Shown here one piece after another: positions 8,757-18,126 of a stretch of 64,000 nt of DNA (position 1 is the first letter of the stretch; every line of letters starts with the position of its first letter). Location of the stretch: assembly GCF_001429395.1 (NCBI RefSeq), contig NZ_LMJT01000009.1, positions 63,340 through 127,339 of the forward strand, in the 5' to 3' direction. The notes below the pieces were generated by a model. That model made no database searches, was not told where the DNA came from, and worked only from the letters and a program-made list of their open reading frames with translations. This stretch comes from Allobosea sp. Root381 (GTDB lineage: Bacteria > Pseudomonadota > Alphaproteobacteria > Rhizobiales > Beijerinckiaceae). A program made the translations under genes and the position numbers.

Positions 8757-9168
8757 GGCGGCGCCTCAAGATTTCCGAGGCCGCCAGAAAAGCGCAAAAT
8801 GATGAACCAATCCCTAATCCCGCGCTTGCGGCCGAATTGATTCTGCATTCGCGTCGATGCCGTAAGGAGAGATCTGGCCAGCGGGTTGCCCTTCGGGCGC
8901 GGAAACGGCGGGGAAATTCAGTTAATCTGCGTGTTGCATATAGAAGTAATTAGAATTTAATCTCTGTTGTTGACACGGTGTCGATAGTTTCTCTTGAATT
9001 CGTCCTTTAAAAATCGAGTAACCATCGGATAAATGTCCGTATCGACGCGCGAATTCTTTGATCGCCTTAACTGATCGGCAAGGGGGGCGGGGTAATGTCC
9101 ATTTGTCGCTGACCGAAGCCACCTAGAGCGAAGGCAGCAGTCAAACCGTGGTGCAATAGGAGTTCAAC
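8757..9168. other. AT-rich divergent leader region upstream of flp
   Basis: This 412-base gap has a markedly AT-rich core (about 8920-9060) in an otherwise very GC-rich region, as expected for strong promoters and regulator binding. It must carry the promoters for flp and for the divergent CpaC-N-like gene. No ORF in it looks coding. Confidence 0.6.
8970..8999 (+). promoter_or_regulatory. Candidate flp promoter
   Basis: TTGACA at 8970-8975 and TTGAAT at 8994-8999 are separated by 18 bases, a fair sigma-70-type match. This would give an untranslated leader of roughly 160 bases before flp. Prediction from sequence only. Confidence 0.4.
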
Positions 9169-9333
9169 ATGTCCAAGCTTTTCGCTCGCTTCGCCAAGGA
9201 CGAGTCCGGCGCGACCGCCATCGAATACGGCCTGATCGCCGCCCTGATCGCCGTGGCTTGTATCACGATCTGGGGCACGGTCGGCTCGAGCCTCATCGCC
9301 CGTTTCACCGAGATCGACGCTGCTCTGCAGTAA
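9169..9333 (+). CDS. flp: Flp family type IVb major pilin
   Basis: Structural subunit of the tight-adherence pilus, 54 residues. The precursor has a short basic leader, then the processing site DESG/ATAIEYGLIAALIA (residues 12-25) with the Glu-Tyr pair diagnostic of Flp pilins, followed by one hydrophobic helix. CpaA, encoded next, should cleave after the Gly. AGGAG at 9158-9162 is six bases from the ATG, a strong ribosome-binding site fitting an abundant protein. A hairpin follows the gene at 9375-9399, so flp can be transcribed alone in excess over the assembly genes. Confidence 0.95.
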   Translation: MSKLFARFAKDESGATAIEYGLIAALIAVACITIWGTVGSSLIARFTEIDAALQ

Positions 9334-9374
9334 GACTGGTGCGAGCGCCGAGGCGCTCCAGATCTCAACAACAA

Positions 9375-9406
9375 AACGCCCCGGCTCGTTCGGGGCGTTC
9401 TGCTTT
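9375..9406 (+). terminator. Rho-independent terminator after flp
   Basis: Stem AACGCCCCG at 9375-9383 pairs with CGGGGCGTT at 9391-9399 around a seven-base loop, followed by CTGCTTT. The T-run is short, so it may be a partial terminator that lets some transcription reach cpaA. Confidence 0.75.
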
Positions 9407-9511
9407 CGGCAGCAAGCGGCGCTCTCCGGAACAGTGTTGATCGCAGTAATGTTTTGGTGAGGCGCCCGCGCCAGTATCGCCGGACACGCCGCCGAGCCCG
9501 AGGGCACCTCT

Positions 9512-10024
9512 ATGTCGCTTCCGCTCATTGCCATGCTCTTCGTCTTCCCGGCCGCCATGGCCTATGCGGCGGCGAGCGACCTCGTCTCGATGACGATCTC
9601 GAACCGGCTCTGCCTCGTCCTGCTGGCAGCCTTCGCGGTCTGCGCCGCGGCGCTTGGACTGGGCTGGGACCAGATCGGCTGGCATCTGGCCGCGGGCGGG
9701 CTGGTCCTGACGATCTGCTTCGGCATGTTCGCCGCCGGCTGGATCGGCGGCGGCGACGCCAAGCTCGCAGCCGTGACGGCGCTCTGGTTCGGCTTCGACC
9801 AGTTGATGCCCTATCTCGTCTGGGCCGCGCTCGGCGGTGGCATCCTGACCTTCGTCTTGCTCAAGCTCCGCTCGGGCCCGCTGCCTCAGGTCGCAAGCGA
9901 ATGGTCTTGGGCGCGCCGCCTGCATTCGCCGAAGGAGGGCGTACCTTACGGCATCGCGCTGGCGTTCGCGGCCCTTCTCGTTTTGCCCGACACCACGCTT
10001 TGGCGCGCCGCCGTCGGTCTCTAA
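9512..10024 (+). CDS. cpaA: Prepilin peptidase CpaA (A24 family)
   Basis: Inner-membrane aspartyl peptidase that processes Flp and TadE-type prepilins. The 170-residue protein has the short CpaA/TadV architecture without the N-terminal methyltransferase domain. Catalytic Asp residues are in ASDLVSMTISN (Asp23) and GGGDAKLA. About five hydrophobic segments are visible. It sits between flp and cpaB, separated from cpaB by 187 bases, so cpaB may have its own promoter. Confidence 0.94.
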   Translation: MSLPLIAMLFVFPAAMAYAAASDLVSMTISNRLCLVLLAAFAVCAAALGLGWDQIGWHLAAGGLVLTICFGMFAAGWIGGGDAKLAAVTALWFGFDQLMPYLVWAALGGGILTFVLLKLRSGPLPQVASEWSWARRLHSPKEGVPYGIALAFAALLVLPDTTLWRAAVGL

Positions 10025-10211
10025 CAGCGTCCTTACGGAAACACGGCGGCTATTGTCTCGATGCAGTGCCTTCCGGGTGCGGGTTGCTGGCGCATATTTC
10101 CGCCGGTCTGAGCCGGATTCAAAAAAGACACGTCCGGTTAACCATAATTTGACGAATGCCGCGGCACGATCCTTGCCGAGAGCCAACTCGGTTGGCTGAG
10201 GGTCAGCCACC

Positions 10212-10991
10212 ATGAGTCCCGCCCGTATCATCATTCTCCTGGTCGCGCTGGTCGCCGGCGTCGGCGCTGCCCTGTTGATCAGGAAGCCGGCGCAGGGACC
10301 TGCCCCGGTCGCCCGTGTCGAGGCAGCCCCGACGGTTCCCGTGCTGGTCGCGGCCGCCGACATTCCGGTCGGCAACGTCGTCGCCGCCGCCGATCTGCGC
10401 TGGCTCGACTGGCCGAAGGCCAGCGTGCCCGCCGGCGTGATCCGCAGGGACGAGACCCCGCAGGCGGAGCAGGAGCTCACAGGCCAGGTCGCCCGCTTCG
10501 GCATCCTCGCTTCCGAGCCCGTCAGGCGTGAGAAGCTGATCAAGACCGACGGCACCGGCTTTCTCTCGGCGGTGCTGCCTTCGGGCATGCGCGCCGTCGC
10601 GATCTCGACCGACAGCCGAGGCGCCAATACGGCCGGTGGCTTCATCTTGCCGAACGACCGCGTCGACGTCGTCGTGACCATGAAGGGGAACGCGGCAGAG
10701 GGCGAGGGCGAAGCCTTCCTGAGCGAGACGATCCTGCGGAACCTGCGCGTCCTCGCCATCGGCCAGAACGTTCAGGAGCGCAACGGCGAGAAGGTGGTGA
10801 TCGGCGAGACCGCGACGCTCGAGGTCGAGCCCGCGCAAGTCGAGACGCTGTTCCGCGCCCAGAAGATGGGGACGCTGTCGCTCGCGCTGCGCAGCCTCAA
10901 GGATGCCGGGGAGGTCGCCGCGGGCCCCTTGGCCGAAGGCGCAATGACGATCGTCAAATTTGGCGTCACGATGAGGAGTGCGAACCAGTGA
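10212..10991 (+). CDS. cpaB: Flp pilus assembly protein CpaB/RcpC
   Basis: Periplasmic or inner-membrane-anchored component of the Tad apparatus, 259 residues. It has an N-terminal hydrophobic anchor (IIILLVALVAGVGAALLI), an SAF-type domain with VPVLVAAADIPVGNVVAAADL around residues 43-63, and the RcpC-type segment with RAVAISTD and GGFILPNDRVDVVVT, all typical. It overlaps cpaC by four bases and so begins the tightly coupled cpaB-cpaC part of the operon. Confidence 0.95.
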   Translation: MSPARIIILLVALVAGVGAALLIRKPAQGPAPVARVEAAPTVPVLVAAADIPVGNVVAAADLRWLDWPKASVPAGVIRRDETPQAEQELTGQVARFGILASEPVRREKLIKTDGTGFLSAVLPSGMRAVAISTDSRGANTAGGFILPNDRVDVVVTMKGNAAEGEGEAFLSETILRNLRVLAIGQNVQERNGEKVVIGETATLEVEPAQVETLFRAQKMGTLSLALRSLKDAGEVAAGPLAEGAMTIVKFGVTMRSANQ

Positions 10992-12445
10992 GCCGGCAAG
11001 CTAACCTCTTCCCCGCCGTCGCCCTCCTGGTCGCCTCGGCGCTGCTCCCGGCCGGCGTGGCGGTGGCGCAGTCCGCCGCCCCAGCACCGGTGCTGAACGT
11101 CGGCACGAGCGAGCATGCGATAGCTCGCAAGCTCGACCTGTCGATCGGCCGATCGTTGATCGTCGAGCTGCCGCGCGATGCGAAGGAGGTCTTCGTCGCC
11201 AATCCGAAGGTCGCAAACGCGGTCGTCCGCTCGGCGCGCAAGCTCTTCATCATCGGCATCGCCGACGGTTCGACCTCGATGTTCGTGATCGACGCCGAGG
11301 GCCGGCAGATCTCCGCGCTCGAGATAACGGTCGGGCGAGACCTCAACGTGCTGCGCCAGACGCTGCGGACCGCGCTTCCCAAGGCGCAGATCGAGGTCAA
11401 GCCGGCCGGCAATTCGATCCTGCTCGTCGGCAACGTTTCGAACGCCTCCGAGGCGACACAGGCCGTCGACATCGCCAACGCCTTCGTCGGCGTTTCTGGC
11501 GGCCTCTTCAGCAGCTCCAAGGGCGCGGTCATCAACTCGCTCTCGATCCGCGGACGCGACCAGGTGATGGTCAAGGTCGTGGTCTCCGAGGTCTCGCGCA
11601 AGGCGATCAAGCAGCTCGGCATCAACTCGACCGGCGAGTGGAAGCTCGGCAATTTCTCGATCATGCCGACCATCGACAACCCGTTGCCGCTGCAGCCGCA
11701 GGCGCTCGCGGCGACGGCCGTGACGGCCGGCATCGGCAACTCGACGAATTTCACCCTGCGCGCGCTGGAGCGCGCCGGCCTCTCCCGCGTCCTCGCCGAG
11801 CCGACGGTCACCGCGATCTCGGGCGAGAGCGCCAAGTTCACCGCCGGCGGCGAGGTTCCGGTTCCAAGCGGCTATACCTGCGACGGCGCCAATGTTTGTA
11901 CGCTCGGCATCCAGTACCGCGCGATCGGCGTGGCGCTGAACTTCACGCCGATCGTGCTGTCCGACAACAAGATCAGCATGCGGATCGCCACCGAGGTCAC
12001 GGAACTCGATTTCGAGAACCAGCTGCGCCTCAGCGACACGCGCGTCAGCGGCCAGCAGGTCGTCAACGCGCCGGCCTTCCGTGTCCGCAAGTCGGACACC
12101 ACGGTCGAGCTGCCCTCCGGCGGCACGCTGGCGACGGCAGGTCTGATCCAGCGCGTCTCCAAATCCTCGCTCAACGGCTTCCCCGGGCTGATGAACCTGC
12201 CGATCATCGGCGTGCTCTTCCGTTCGCGCGACTACCAGCGCGAGGAGACCGAGCTGATGATCACGGCGACGCCCTATATCGCCAGGCCGATGGAGCCCAA
12301 CCAGGTCCAGCGGCCGGATGACGGTTTCGTCGAGGCCCATGACGCCCAGGCCGTGCTGCTCGGGCGCCTGAACAAGATCTACGGAACCAGCGGCGGGCCG
12401 GTGCCGCAGGCCTACAAGGGCCGCGTCGGCTTCATCGCCGATTGA
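10988..12445 (+). CDS. cpaC: Secretin CpaC/RcpA of the Tad pilus
   Basis: Outer-membrane channel through which the Flp pilus passes, 485 residues. After a signal peptide (cleavage near VAVAQ/S) it has the pilus N-terminal domain (SIGRSLIVELPRDAKEVFVA), a BON-like domain around residues 120-165, and the secretin domain with LSRVLAEPTVTAISGESAKF and the C-terminal VPGLMNLP-like motif (here GFPGLMNLPIIGVLFRS). Length and order are normal for CpaC. It follows cpaB with an ATGA overlap. Confidence 0.95.
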   Translation: MSRQANLFPAVALLVASALLPAGVAVAQSAAPAPVLNVGTSEHAIARKLDLSIGRSLIVELPRDAKEVFVANPKVANAVVRSARKLFIIGIADGSTSMFVIDAEGRQISALEITVGRDLNVLRQTLRTALPKAQIEVKPAGNSILLVGNVSNASEATQAVDIANAFVGVSGGLFSSSKGAVINSLSIRGRDQVMVKVVVSEVSRKAIKQLGINSTGEWKLGNFSIMPTIDNPLPLQPQALAATAVTAGIGNSTNFTLRALERAGLSRVLAEPTVTAISGESAKFTAGGEVPVPSGYTCDGANVCTLGIQYRAIGVALNFTPIVLSDNKISMRIATEVTELDFENQLRLSDTRVSGQQVVNAPAFRVRKSDTTVELPSGGTLATAGLIQRVSKSSLNGFPGLMNLPIIGVLFRSRDYQREETELMITATPYIARPMEPNQVQRPDDGFVEAHDAQAVLLGRLNKIYGTSGGPVPQAYKGRVGFIAD

Positions 12446-12494
12446 TGGCCAAGATTTTATGGCCAAGGCCGCACGCGCAAGGGATGGCGAGACC

Positions 12495-13235
12495 ATGACG
12501 GCTCGATCACTGCAGACCACCAGCCTTCGTCCTGCCGGCCTCGGCCTCCTCCTCGCCGCGGCGACGATGCTCGGCGCCTGCGCGAACAAGGGCGATCTCG
12601 CCAATTCGGGCACACCCATCGATGTGCGCGAGCGCCACCCGATCGTGCTGCGCGACGCGCCCCGCTCGCTCGATGTCTTCGTCGGCCGCTCGGGCGGCGC
12701 CCTCGACGCCCGTCAGGCGGAAGATGTCGCCGATTTCGCCAGGGAGTACCGGCGCTCGGGCAAGGGCGGCCTCGTCGCCCAGGTGCCGACCGGAACCCGG
12801 CGCGAGCTGGCGGCGCACGACACGCTGAACGGCATCCGCTCGGCGCTCGCCCGCGGCGGCGTGCCGGGAGCGGTGCTCTCGGTCAGGACCTATCAGGCCG
12901 AGGATCCGGAGCTGGCATCGCCGATCCGTCTGACCTTCGCCTCGCTGCAGGCGGGCCTGCCGCATGATTGCGGGCAGTGGCCGGCCGATCTCGGGGTTTC
13001 CAGCATGAAGGGCGACATGGCGAACGAACCCTACTGGAACTTCGGCTGCTCCAGCCAGGCGACGCTCGCCGCCCAGGTGGCCGATCCGATCGATCTTGTC
13101 CGCGCCCGCAGCGAGGGCCGCCCCGACATCGCCAAGCGCATGGGCGCCATCGCCAAGATCCGCGAAGGCAGGGATCCCTCGACCCAGTACCGCCAGGAAA
13201 CGCCGCAGATCAATTCCGCGGTCGGAGGTCGCTGA
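12495..13235 (+). CDS. cpaD: Tad pilus lipoprotein CpaD
   Basis: Predicted outer-membrane lipoprotein of the Tad machine that supports the secretin, 246 residues. I chose the ATG at 12495 because AAGGGATGGCGAG lies just upstream and it places a signal sequence with lipobox LGAC at the N-terminus. The body has the CpaD features HPIVLRDAP near the start and a C-terminal PHDCGQWPADLG plus PYWNFGCSSQ segment with paired cysteines. Its stop overlaps the cpaE start (TGATG). Confidence 0.93.
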   Translation: MTARSLQTTSLRPAGLGLLLAAATMLGACANKGDLANSGTPIDVRERHPIVLRDAPRSLDVFVGRSGGALDARQAEDVADFAREYRRSGKGGLVAQVPTGTRRELAAHDTLNGIRSALARGGVPGAVLSVRTYQAEDPELASPIRLTFASLQAGLPHDCGQWPADLGVSSMKGDMANEPYWNFGCSSQATLAAQVADPIDLVRARSEGRPDIAKRMGAIAKIREGRDPSTQYRQETPQINSAVGGR

Positions 13236-14497
13236 TGAGCGCCGTTCAGGATTTCGAGGCGCAGCCGGGCGACGTGGCGGGCGAGGAGGTCGTGGCGCCG
13301 CTGCCGCGCATCACCTTGCAGGCCTTCTGCGAAACGCCCGCCGTCGCGGCGACGATGCAGGCCGCGATCGCCGACCGGCGCATGGACAAGGCGCATGCAC
13401 GCATCCAGATGGGCGGCCCGGCGGCAGCGGTCGAAGCCTTTCGCACCGCGCCGACCCCGAACGTCATCGTGCTCGAGACGGTGTCCGATCCGGCGGCCCT
13501 TATCGGCCATCTCGACCTGCTCTCGGAGAGTTGCGACGCCGGCACCAAGGTCGTCGTCATCGGCCATGTCAACGACGTCCAGCTCTATCGCGACCTGATC
13601 CGCCGCGGCGTCAGCGAATACCTGATCGCGCCGCTCGAGACACGCGACGTGCTGCGGACGCTGTCGGAGCTCTATGTCGCGCCGGGCGCGCGCAATCTCG
13701 GCCGCATCATCGCGGTGATGGGCGCCAAGGGCGGCGTCGGCGCCTCGACCGTCGCGCACAACGTCGCCTGGTCGATCGCCCGCAACCTCGACGCTTCCAC
13801 CGTCATCGTCGATCTCGACATCGCCTTCGGCACGGCCGGGCTCGACTTCAACCAGGATCCGCCGCAGGGCATCGCCGAGGCCGTCTTCGCCCCGGAGCGT
13901 CTCGACGCCAACCTGCTCGACCGGCTGCTCTCCCGCTGCAGCGACAATCTCGCCCTGCTGGCCGCTCCGGCGGTGCTCGACCGCACCCTCGACCTGTCGG
14001 AAGATGCCTTCGAGCCGCTCTTCGACCTGCTGCGCGCCAGCGTGCCCTGCGTCGTACTCGACGTTCCGCATGTCTGGAGCGGCTGGACCAGGCGCGTCCT
14101 GATGAGCGCGGACGAGATCGTCGTGGTCGCCGGCCCGGAACTCGCCTCCCTGCGCAACGCCAAGAACCTGGTCGACCTCGCCCGTGCGAGCCGCCCCAAT
14201 GATTCCGGCGCGCGGCTGGTGCTGAACCAGGTCGGCATGCCCAAGCGGCCGGAGATCGATGCGTCCGAGTTCGCCAAGGCACTCGGCGTCGAGGTGCTGA
14301 CCTCTGTCCCGTTCGACGCCCAGCTCTTCGGCACGGCGGCGAACAACGGCCAGATGATCGCGGAGGTCCAGCCAGGCGGCAAGGTCACCGAGGCGTTCAT
14401 CCAGATTGCCAGCGCCCTGACGGGCCGCGGCGAAGCCAAGCGGGGCAAGCGCAGTCTGTTCGAGCCGCTCGTCGCCAAGCTGCGGCGGAGAGCCTGA
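13235..14497 (+). CDS. cpaE: Tad pilus ATPase-like localisation protein CpaE/TadZ
   Basis: Cytoplasmic MinD/ParA-type protein that positions the Tad apparatus, 420 residues. The N-terminal third is a receiver-like domain (NVIVLETV...VVVIGHVNDV), followed by a deviant Walker A in GAKGGVGASTVAHNVAW, then DLDIAFGTAGLDFNQDP and VVLDVPHVWSGW. A GGAGG at 13224-13228 precedes the ATG. It overlaps cpaD by one base and is followed by cpaF after 23 bases. Confidence 0.95.
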   Translation: MSAVQDFEAQPGDVAGEEVVAPLPRITLQAFCETPAVAATMQAAIADRRMDKAHARIQMGGPAAAVEAFRTAPTPNVIVLETVSDPAALIGHLDLLSESCDAGTKVVVIGHVNDVQLYRDLIRRGVSEYLIAPLETRDVLRTLSELYVAPGARNLGRIIAVMGAKGGVGASTVAHNVAWSIARNLDASTVIVDLDIAFGTAGLDFNQDPPQGIAEAVFAPERLDANLLDRLLSRCSDNLALLAAPAVLDRTLDLSEDAFEPLFDLLRASVPCVVLDVPHVWSGWTRRVLMSADEIVVVAGPELASLRNAKNLVDLARASRPNDSGARLVLNQVGMPKRPEIDASEFAKALGVEVLTSVPFDAQLFGTAANNGQMIAEVQPGGKVTEAFIQIASALTGRGEAKRGKRSLFEPLVAKLRRRA

Positions 14498-14520
14498 GGC
14501 CGGCGCGAAAGAGGGTTGAG

Positions 14521-15963
14521 ATGTTCGGAAAGCGATCTTCCGCAGCGGCCGCTCCGGCTCCGGCCTTGAAGGCGCCGGGCGCGGCCGCCACTCCGGTGCG
14601 GCAGCCCGAGCCGCTCGCCGCCGAGGCGCGCCGCCCGCCGCCGCCGGCCGCACCGGCCGAGCAGCCGCGCTCCGAAGATTATTACCAGATGAAGAGCATG
14701 ATCTTCGGTGCTCTCATCGAGGCGATCGACCTCTCGCAGCTCGCAAAGCTCGACGGCGAGTCGGCGCGCGAGGAAATCCGCGACATCATCAACGAGATCA
14801 TCTCGCTGAAGAACGTCGTGCTCTCCATCTCCGAGCAGGAGGAACTGCTCGACGACATCTGCAACGACGTGCTCGGCTACGGCCCGCTCGAGCCGCTGCT
14901 GGCCCGTGACGACATCGCCGACATCATGGTCAACGGCGCCGGCCGGACCTTCATCGAGACCGGCGGCAAGATCCAGCTCACCAACATCCGCTTCCGCGAC
15001 AATGCGCAGCTGATGAACATTTGCCAGCGCATCGTCAGCCAGGTCGGCCGGCGCGTCGACGAGAGCTCGCCGATCTGCGATGCGCGCCTCGCCGACGGCT
15101 CGCGCGTCAACGTCATCGCACCGCCGCTGGCGATCGACGGCCCCGCGCTGACGATCCGCAAGTTCAGGAAGGACAAGCTGACCCTCGATCAGCTGGTGCG
15201 GTTCGGCGCGATCTCGCCGCCGGGCGCCGAGATCCTGAAGATCATCGGCCGGGTCCGCTGCAACATCGTGATTTCCGGCGGCACGGGCTCCGGCAAGACG
15301 ACGCTGCTCAATTGCCTGACGAACTACATCGACCACGACGAGCGCGTCATCACCTGCGAGGACGCGGCCGAGCTCCAGCTCCAGCAGCCCCATGTCGTGC
15401 GCCTCGAAACCCGCCCGCCCAATCTCGAAGGCACCGGCGCGGTTACGATGCGCGATCTCGTCAAGAACTGCCTGCGCATGCGCCCCGAGCGGATCATCGT
15501 CGGCGAGGTGCGGGGACCCGAGGCCTTCGACCTGCTGCAGGCGATGAACACTGGCCATGACGGCTCGATGGGCACGCTTCACGCCAACACGCCGCGCGAA
15601 TGCCTCAGCCGTATCGAGTCGATGATCACGATGGGCGGCTTCTCGCTGCCCTCGAAGACGCTGCGCGAGATGATCTGTTCTTCGATCGACGTGATCATCC
15701 AGGCGCAGCGTCTGCGCGACGGCTCGCGCCGCATCACCCACATCACCGAGGTGATGGGCATGGAAGGCGACGTCATCATCACCCAGGACATCGTCAACTA
15801 CGACATCCTCGGCGAGGACGCCCATGGCAAGCTGATCGGCCGTCACCGCGCCACCGGAATCGGCCGGCCGCGCTTCTGGGAGCGTGCGCGCTATTTCGGC
15901 GAGGAACAGCGGCTTGCCGGCGCCATCGACGAACTCGAGCTGGGCAACGCCAATGCGGCCTGA
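14521..15963 (+). CDS. cpaF: Tad pilus assembly ATPase CpaF/TadA
   Basis: Secretion ATPase powering Flp pilus assembly, 480 residues. A disordered Ala/Pro-rich N-terminus (about residues 1-55) precedes the catalytic core with [16 protein letters not shown] (Walker A), [18 protein letters not shown] (Asp box), [19 protein letters not shown] (Walker B) and [13 protein letters not shown] (His box). All active-site motifs are intact. The 141-base gap to tadB is filled by a palindromic repeat. Confidence 0.96.
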   Translation: MFGKRSSAAAAPAPALKAPGAAATPVRQPEPLAAEARRPPPPAAPAEQPRSEDYYQMKSMIFGALIEAIDLSQLAKLDGESAREEIRDIINEIISLKNVVLSISEQEELLDDICNDVLGYGPLEPLLARDDIADIMVNGAGRTFIETGGKIQLTNIRFRDNAQLMNICQRIVSQVGRRVDESSPICDARLADGSRVNVIAPPLAIDGPALTIRKFRKDKLTLDQLVRFGAISPPGAEILKIIGRVRCNIVISGGTGSGKTTLLNCLTNYIDHDERVITCEDAAELQLQQPHVVRLETRPPNLEGTGAVTMRDLVKNCLRMRPERIIVGEVRGPEAFDLLQAMNTGHDGSMGTLHANTPRECLSRIESMITMGGFSLPSKTLREMICSSIDVIIQAQRLRDGSRRITHITEVMGMEGDVIITQDIVNYDILGEDAHGKLIGRHRATGIGRPRFWERARYFGEEQRLAGAIDELELGNANAA

Positions 15964-15977
15964 CGGTGTCGAGCGGC

Positions 15978-16092
15978 TCGATCACGTCGCATTCGGACGG
16001 AAACGTCCGAATGCGAAAAACGTGATCGATTCTATAATTTTAGAGCATTGCTTCGGCGAAAAACCGGTTCCCACGTTTTCGCGCAATGCTCT
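15978..16092. repeat. Two adjoining palindromic repeats between cpaF and tadB
   Basis: First dyad: TCGATCACGT (15978-15987) and CGCATTCGGACG (15988-15999) pair perfectly with CGTCCGAATGCG (16004-16015) and ACGTGATCGA (16020-16029) around GAAA. Second dyad: AGAGCATTGC (16042-16051) pairs with GCAATGCTCT (16083-16092), with inner GCGAAAA/TTTTCGC (16056-16062, 16076-16082). Similar elements are widespread in Rhizobiales intergenic DNA. Here they interrupt the tad operon and could affect mRNA stability or expression. Confidence 0.85.
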
Positions 16093-16104
16093 GGGTCGGC
16101 GGCC

Positions 16105-17082
16105 ATGGATCTGAGCTTCATCGCCGTCATCGTGCTGGCGACGCTGGCCGCGGGCGGCGTCGCCTATGCGCTGTTCTATCCGGCGCTCAGCGGGCAGAGT
16201 CGGGCCGAGAAGCGTCGCAAGGAATTCGCATCGCCCGTCGCGGCCCGGACCTTCGACCGCGAGGCGCAGGCGAGGGCCAAGCGTGGCCAGATCGCGCAGA
16301 GCCTGAAGGAGATCGAGAATCGCGAGAACGCGCGCAACAAGCTGACCCTGGAGCAGCGCATCTCGCAGGCGGGGCTGAACTGGGACCGCCGGAAATACTA
16401 CCTCGTCAGCGCGGCCATGGCGGCCGGCACCGGGCTCCTTCTGCTCGCGATGAGCGGCAGCATGCTGCTCGGCCTGGTCGGGCTGTTCATCGGTGCGCTC
16501 GGCATGCCGCTCTGGTTCCTGCAGTCCTGTCGGAACCGCCGGCTCAAGCGCTTCGGCAACGAATTTCCGAACGCGATCGACGTCATCACCCGCGGCATCA
16601 AGGCGGGCCTGCCGCTGAACGACTGCCTGCGCATCATCGCGAGCGAGGCGGCCGAGCCGGTCAAGACCGAGTTCCGCCTGATCATCGAGAGCCAGGCGCT
16701 CGGGCTGCCACTGACCGACGCGGTGGCCAAGCTCTATGAGCGCATGCCCTGCGCGGAATCCAATTTCTTCGGCATCGTCCTGGCGATCCAGCAGAAGACC
16801 GGCGGCAATCTCTCGGAGACGCTCGGCAACCTGTCCCGCGTCATCCGCGACCGCCGCAAGATGCGCGACAAGATCAACGCCGTCTCGATGGAAGCCAAGG
16901 CCTCGGCGGCGATCATCGCCTGCCTGCCGCCCTCCGTCGCCGGAATGGTCTACCTGACGAGCCCGCGCTACATCGAACTGCTCTGGCTCACCCAGGCGGG
17001 CAAGTTCGCGCTCGTCGCCAGCGCCGTCTGGATGCTGATCGGCGTCCTGATCATGCGTAAGATGATCAACTTCAATATCTGA
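16105..17082 (+). CDS. tadB: Tad pilus inner-membrane protein TadB
   Basis: Platform protein of the Tad system, T2SS GspF-like, 325 residues from the ATG at 16105. It has an N-terminal membrane helix (FIAVIVLATLAAGGVAYALF), a second pair of hydrophobic segments near residue 110-145, and the F-domain with ALDVI-type motif FPNAIDVITRGIKAGLPL and GGNLSETLGNLSRVIR. It is followed by tadC after nine bases. Confidence 0.94.
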   Translation: MDLSFIAVIVLATLAAGGVAYALFYPALSGQSRAEKRRKEFASPVAARTFDREAQARAKRGQIAQSLKEIENRENARNKLTLEQRISQAGLNWDRRKYYLVSAAMAAGTGLLLLAMSGSMLLGLVGLFIGALGMPLWFLQSCRNRRLKRFGNEFPNAIDVITRGIKAGLPLNDCLRIIASEAAEPVKTEFRLIIESQALGLPLTDAVAKLYERMPCAESNFFGIVLAIQQKTGGNLSETLGNLSRVIRDRRKMRDKINAVSMEAKASAAIIACLPPSVAGMVYLTSPRYIELLWLTQAGKFALVASAVWMLIGVLIMRKMINFNI

Positions 17083-17091
17083 GGCGCGGCG

Positions 17092-18069
17092 ATGATCTCC
17101 TTGATCGCGGAAAAGGCCGTCGACAGCCAGTTCCTGCTGTCGCTTCTCGTGGCGGTCGCCGCGGCCGCGACCGTGCTGACCATCGCAATTCCGCTGACGG
17201 AGGGCTCGAATCTCCAGAAGCGCATGAAGAGCGTCGCCACCGAGCGCGAGAAGATCCGCGCCCGCGAGCGCGAGCGGCTGAACCGCCAGAGCGAGCGGGT
17301 CTCGCTGCGCCAGGAACCGAAGGAGTTCATGCGGCGCATCGTCGACCAGTTCAAGCTGGGTGACTGGCTGGGCACCGAGACGGCGAAGAAGCAACTGGCA
17401 ATGGCCGGCTATCGCGGCCAGCACGCAGAGATCGCCTTCCTCTTCTTCCGGTTGGTGATGCCCGTCGGCCTCTTCCTGTTCACGCTGTTCTACGTCTTCT
17501 TCGTCAAGGATTTCGGCCAGTCGGCGATCGTCAGGATCGGCATGGCGGTCGGCGGCGCCTATCTCGGCATTAAGGCGCCGGAGCTGTTTCTCTCGAACCA
17601 GATCCAGAAGCGCCAGGCCTCGATGAATCTGGCCTTCCCGGATGCGCTCGACCTGCTTTTGATCTGCGTCGAATCCGGCATGTCGATCGAGCACGCCTTC
17701 CGCAAGGTTTCGACCGAGATCGGCGGCCAGTCGGTTGCCCTGGCCGAAGAGTTCGCGCTCTGCACGGCCGAGCTGTCCTATCTCTCGGAGCGCCGCCAGG
17801 CCTACGAGAACCTCTCCGCGCGCACCGGGCTCGAAGGCGTCAAATCGGTCTCGACCGCGTTGATCCAGGCCGAGCGCTATGGCACGCCGCTGGGCACCGC
17901 GCTGCGGACATTGGCGCAGGAGAGCCGCGACCGGCGCATGATGGAAGCCGAGAAGAAGGCGGCGGCGCTGCCGCCGAAGCTGACCGTCCCGATGATCCTG
18001 TTCTTCCTGCCCGTGCTGTTCGTGGTCATCATGACGCCGGCGGCGATCCAGGTGATGAAGTGGCAGTGA
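17092..18069 (+). CDS. tadC: Tad pilus inner-membrane protein TadC
   Basis: Second GspF-like platform protein, 325 residues. Signature FPDALDLLLICVESGMSIEHAF lies around residues 182-203, followed by LVQ-type TPLGTALRTLAQESRDRRM and a C-terminal hydrophobic segment ending in IQVMKWQ. It acts with TadB beneath the pilus. In most tad loci tadD follows; here the sequence after tadC is a broken recombinase, so tadC is the last tad gene in this window. Confidence 0.94.
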   Translation: MISLIAEKAVDSQFLLSLLVAVAAAATVLTIAIPLTEGSNLQKRMKSVATEREKIRARERERLNRQSERVSLRQEPKEFMRRIVDQFKLGDWLGTETAKKQLAMAGYRGQHAEIAFLFFRLVMPVGLFLFTLFYVFFVKDFGQSAIVRIGMAVGGAYLGIKAPELFLSNQIQKRQASMNLAFPDALDLLLICVESGMSIEHAFRKVSTEIGGQSVALAEEFALCTAELSYLSERRQAYENLSARTGLEGVKSVSTALIQAERYGTPLGTALRTLAQESRDRRMMEAEKKAAALPPKLTVPMILFFLPVLFVVIMTPAAIQVMKWQ

Positions 18070-18126
18070 GGGTGTCGGGTCTCATTCCCGATGAGACTGA
18101 GGCAGGCTCGAATCTCACAGAAATGA

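Noticed and set aside
13031-15846. Long minus-strand open frames opposite cpaE and cpaF
   Set aside because: They mirror intact cpa genes with full motifs; long antisense frames are common in GC-rich DNA.
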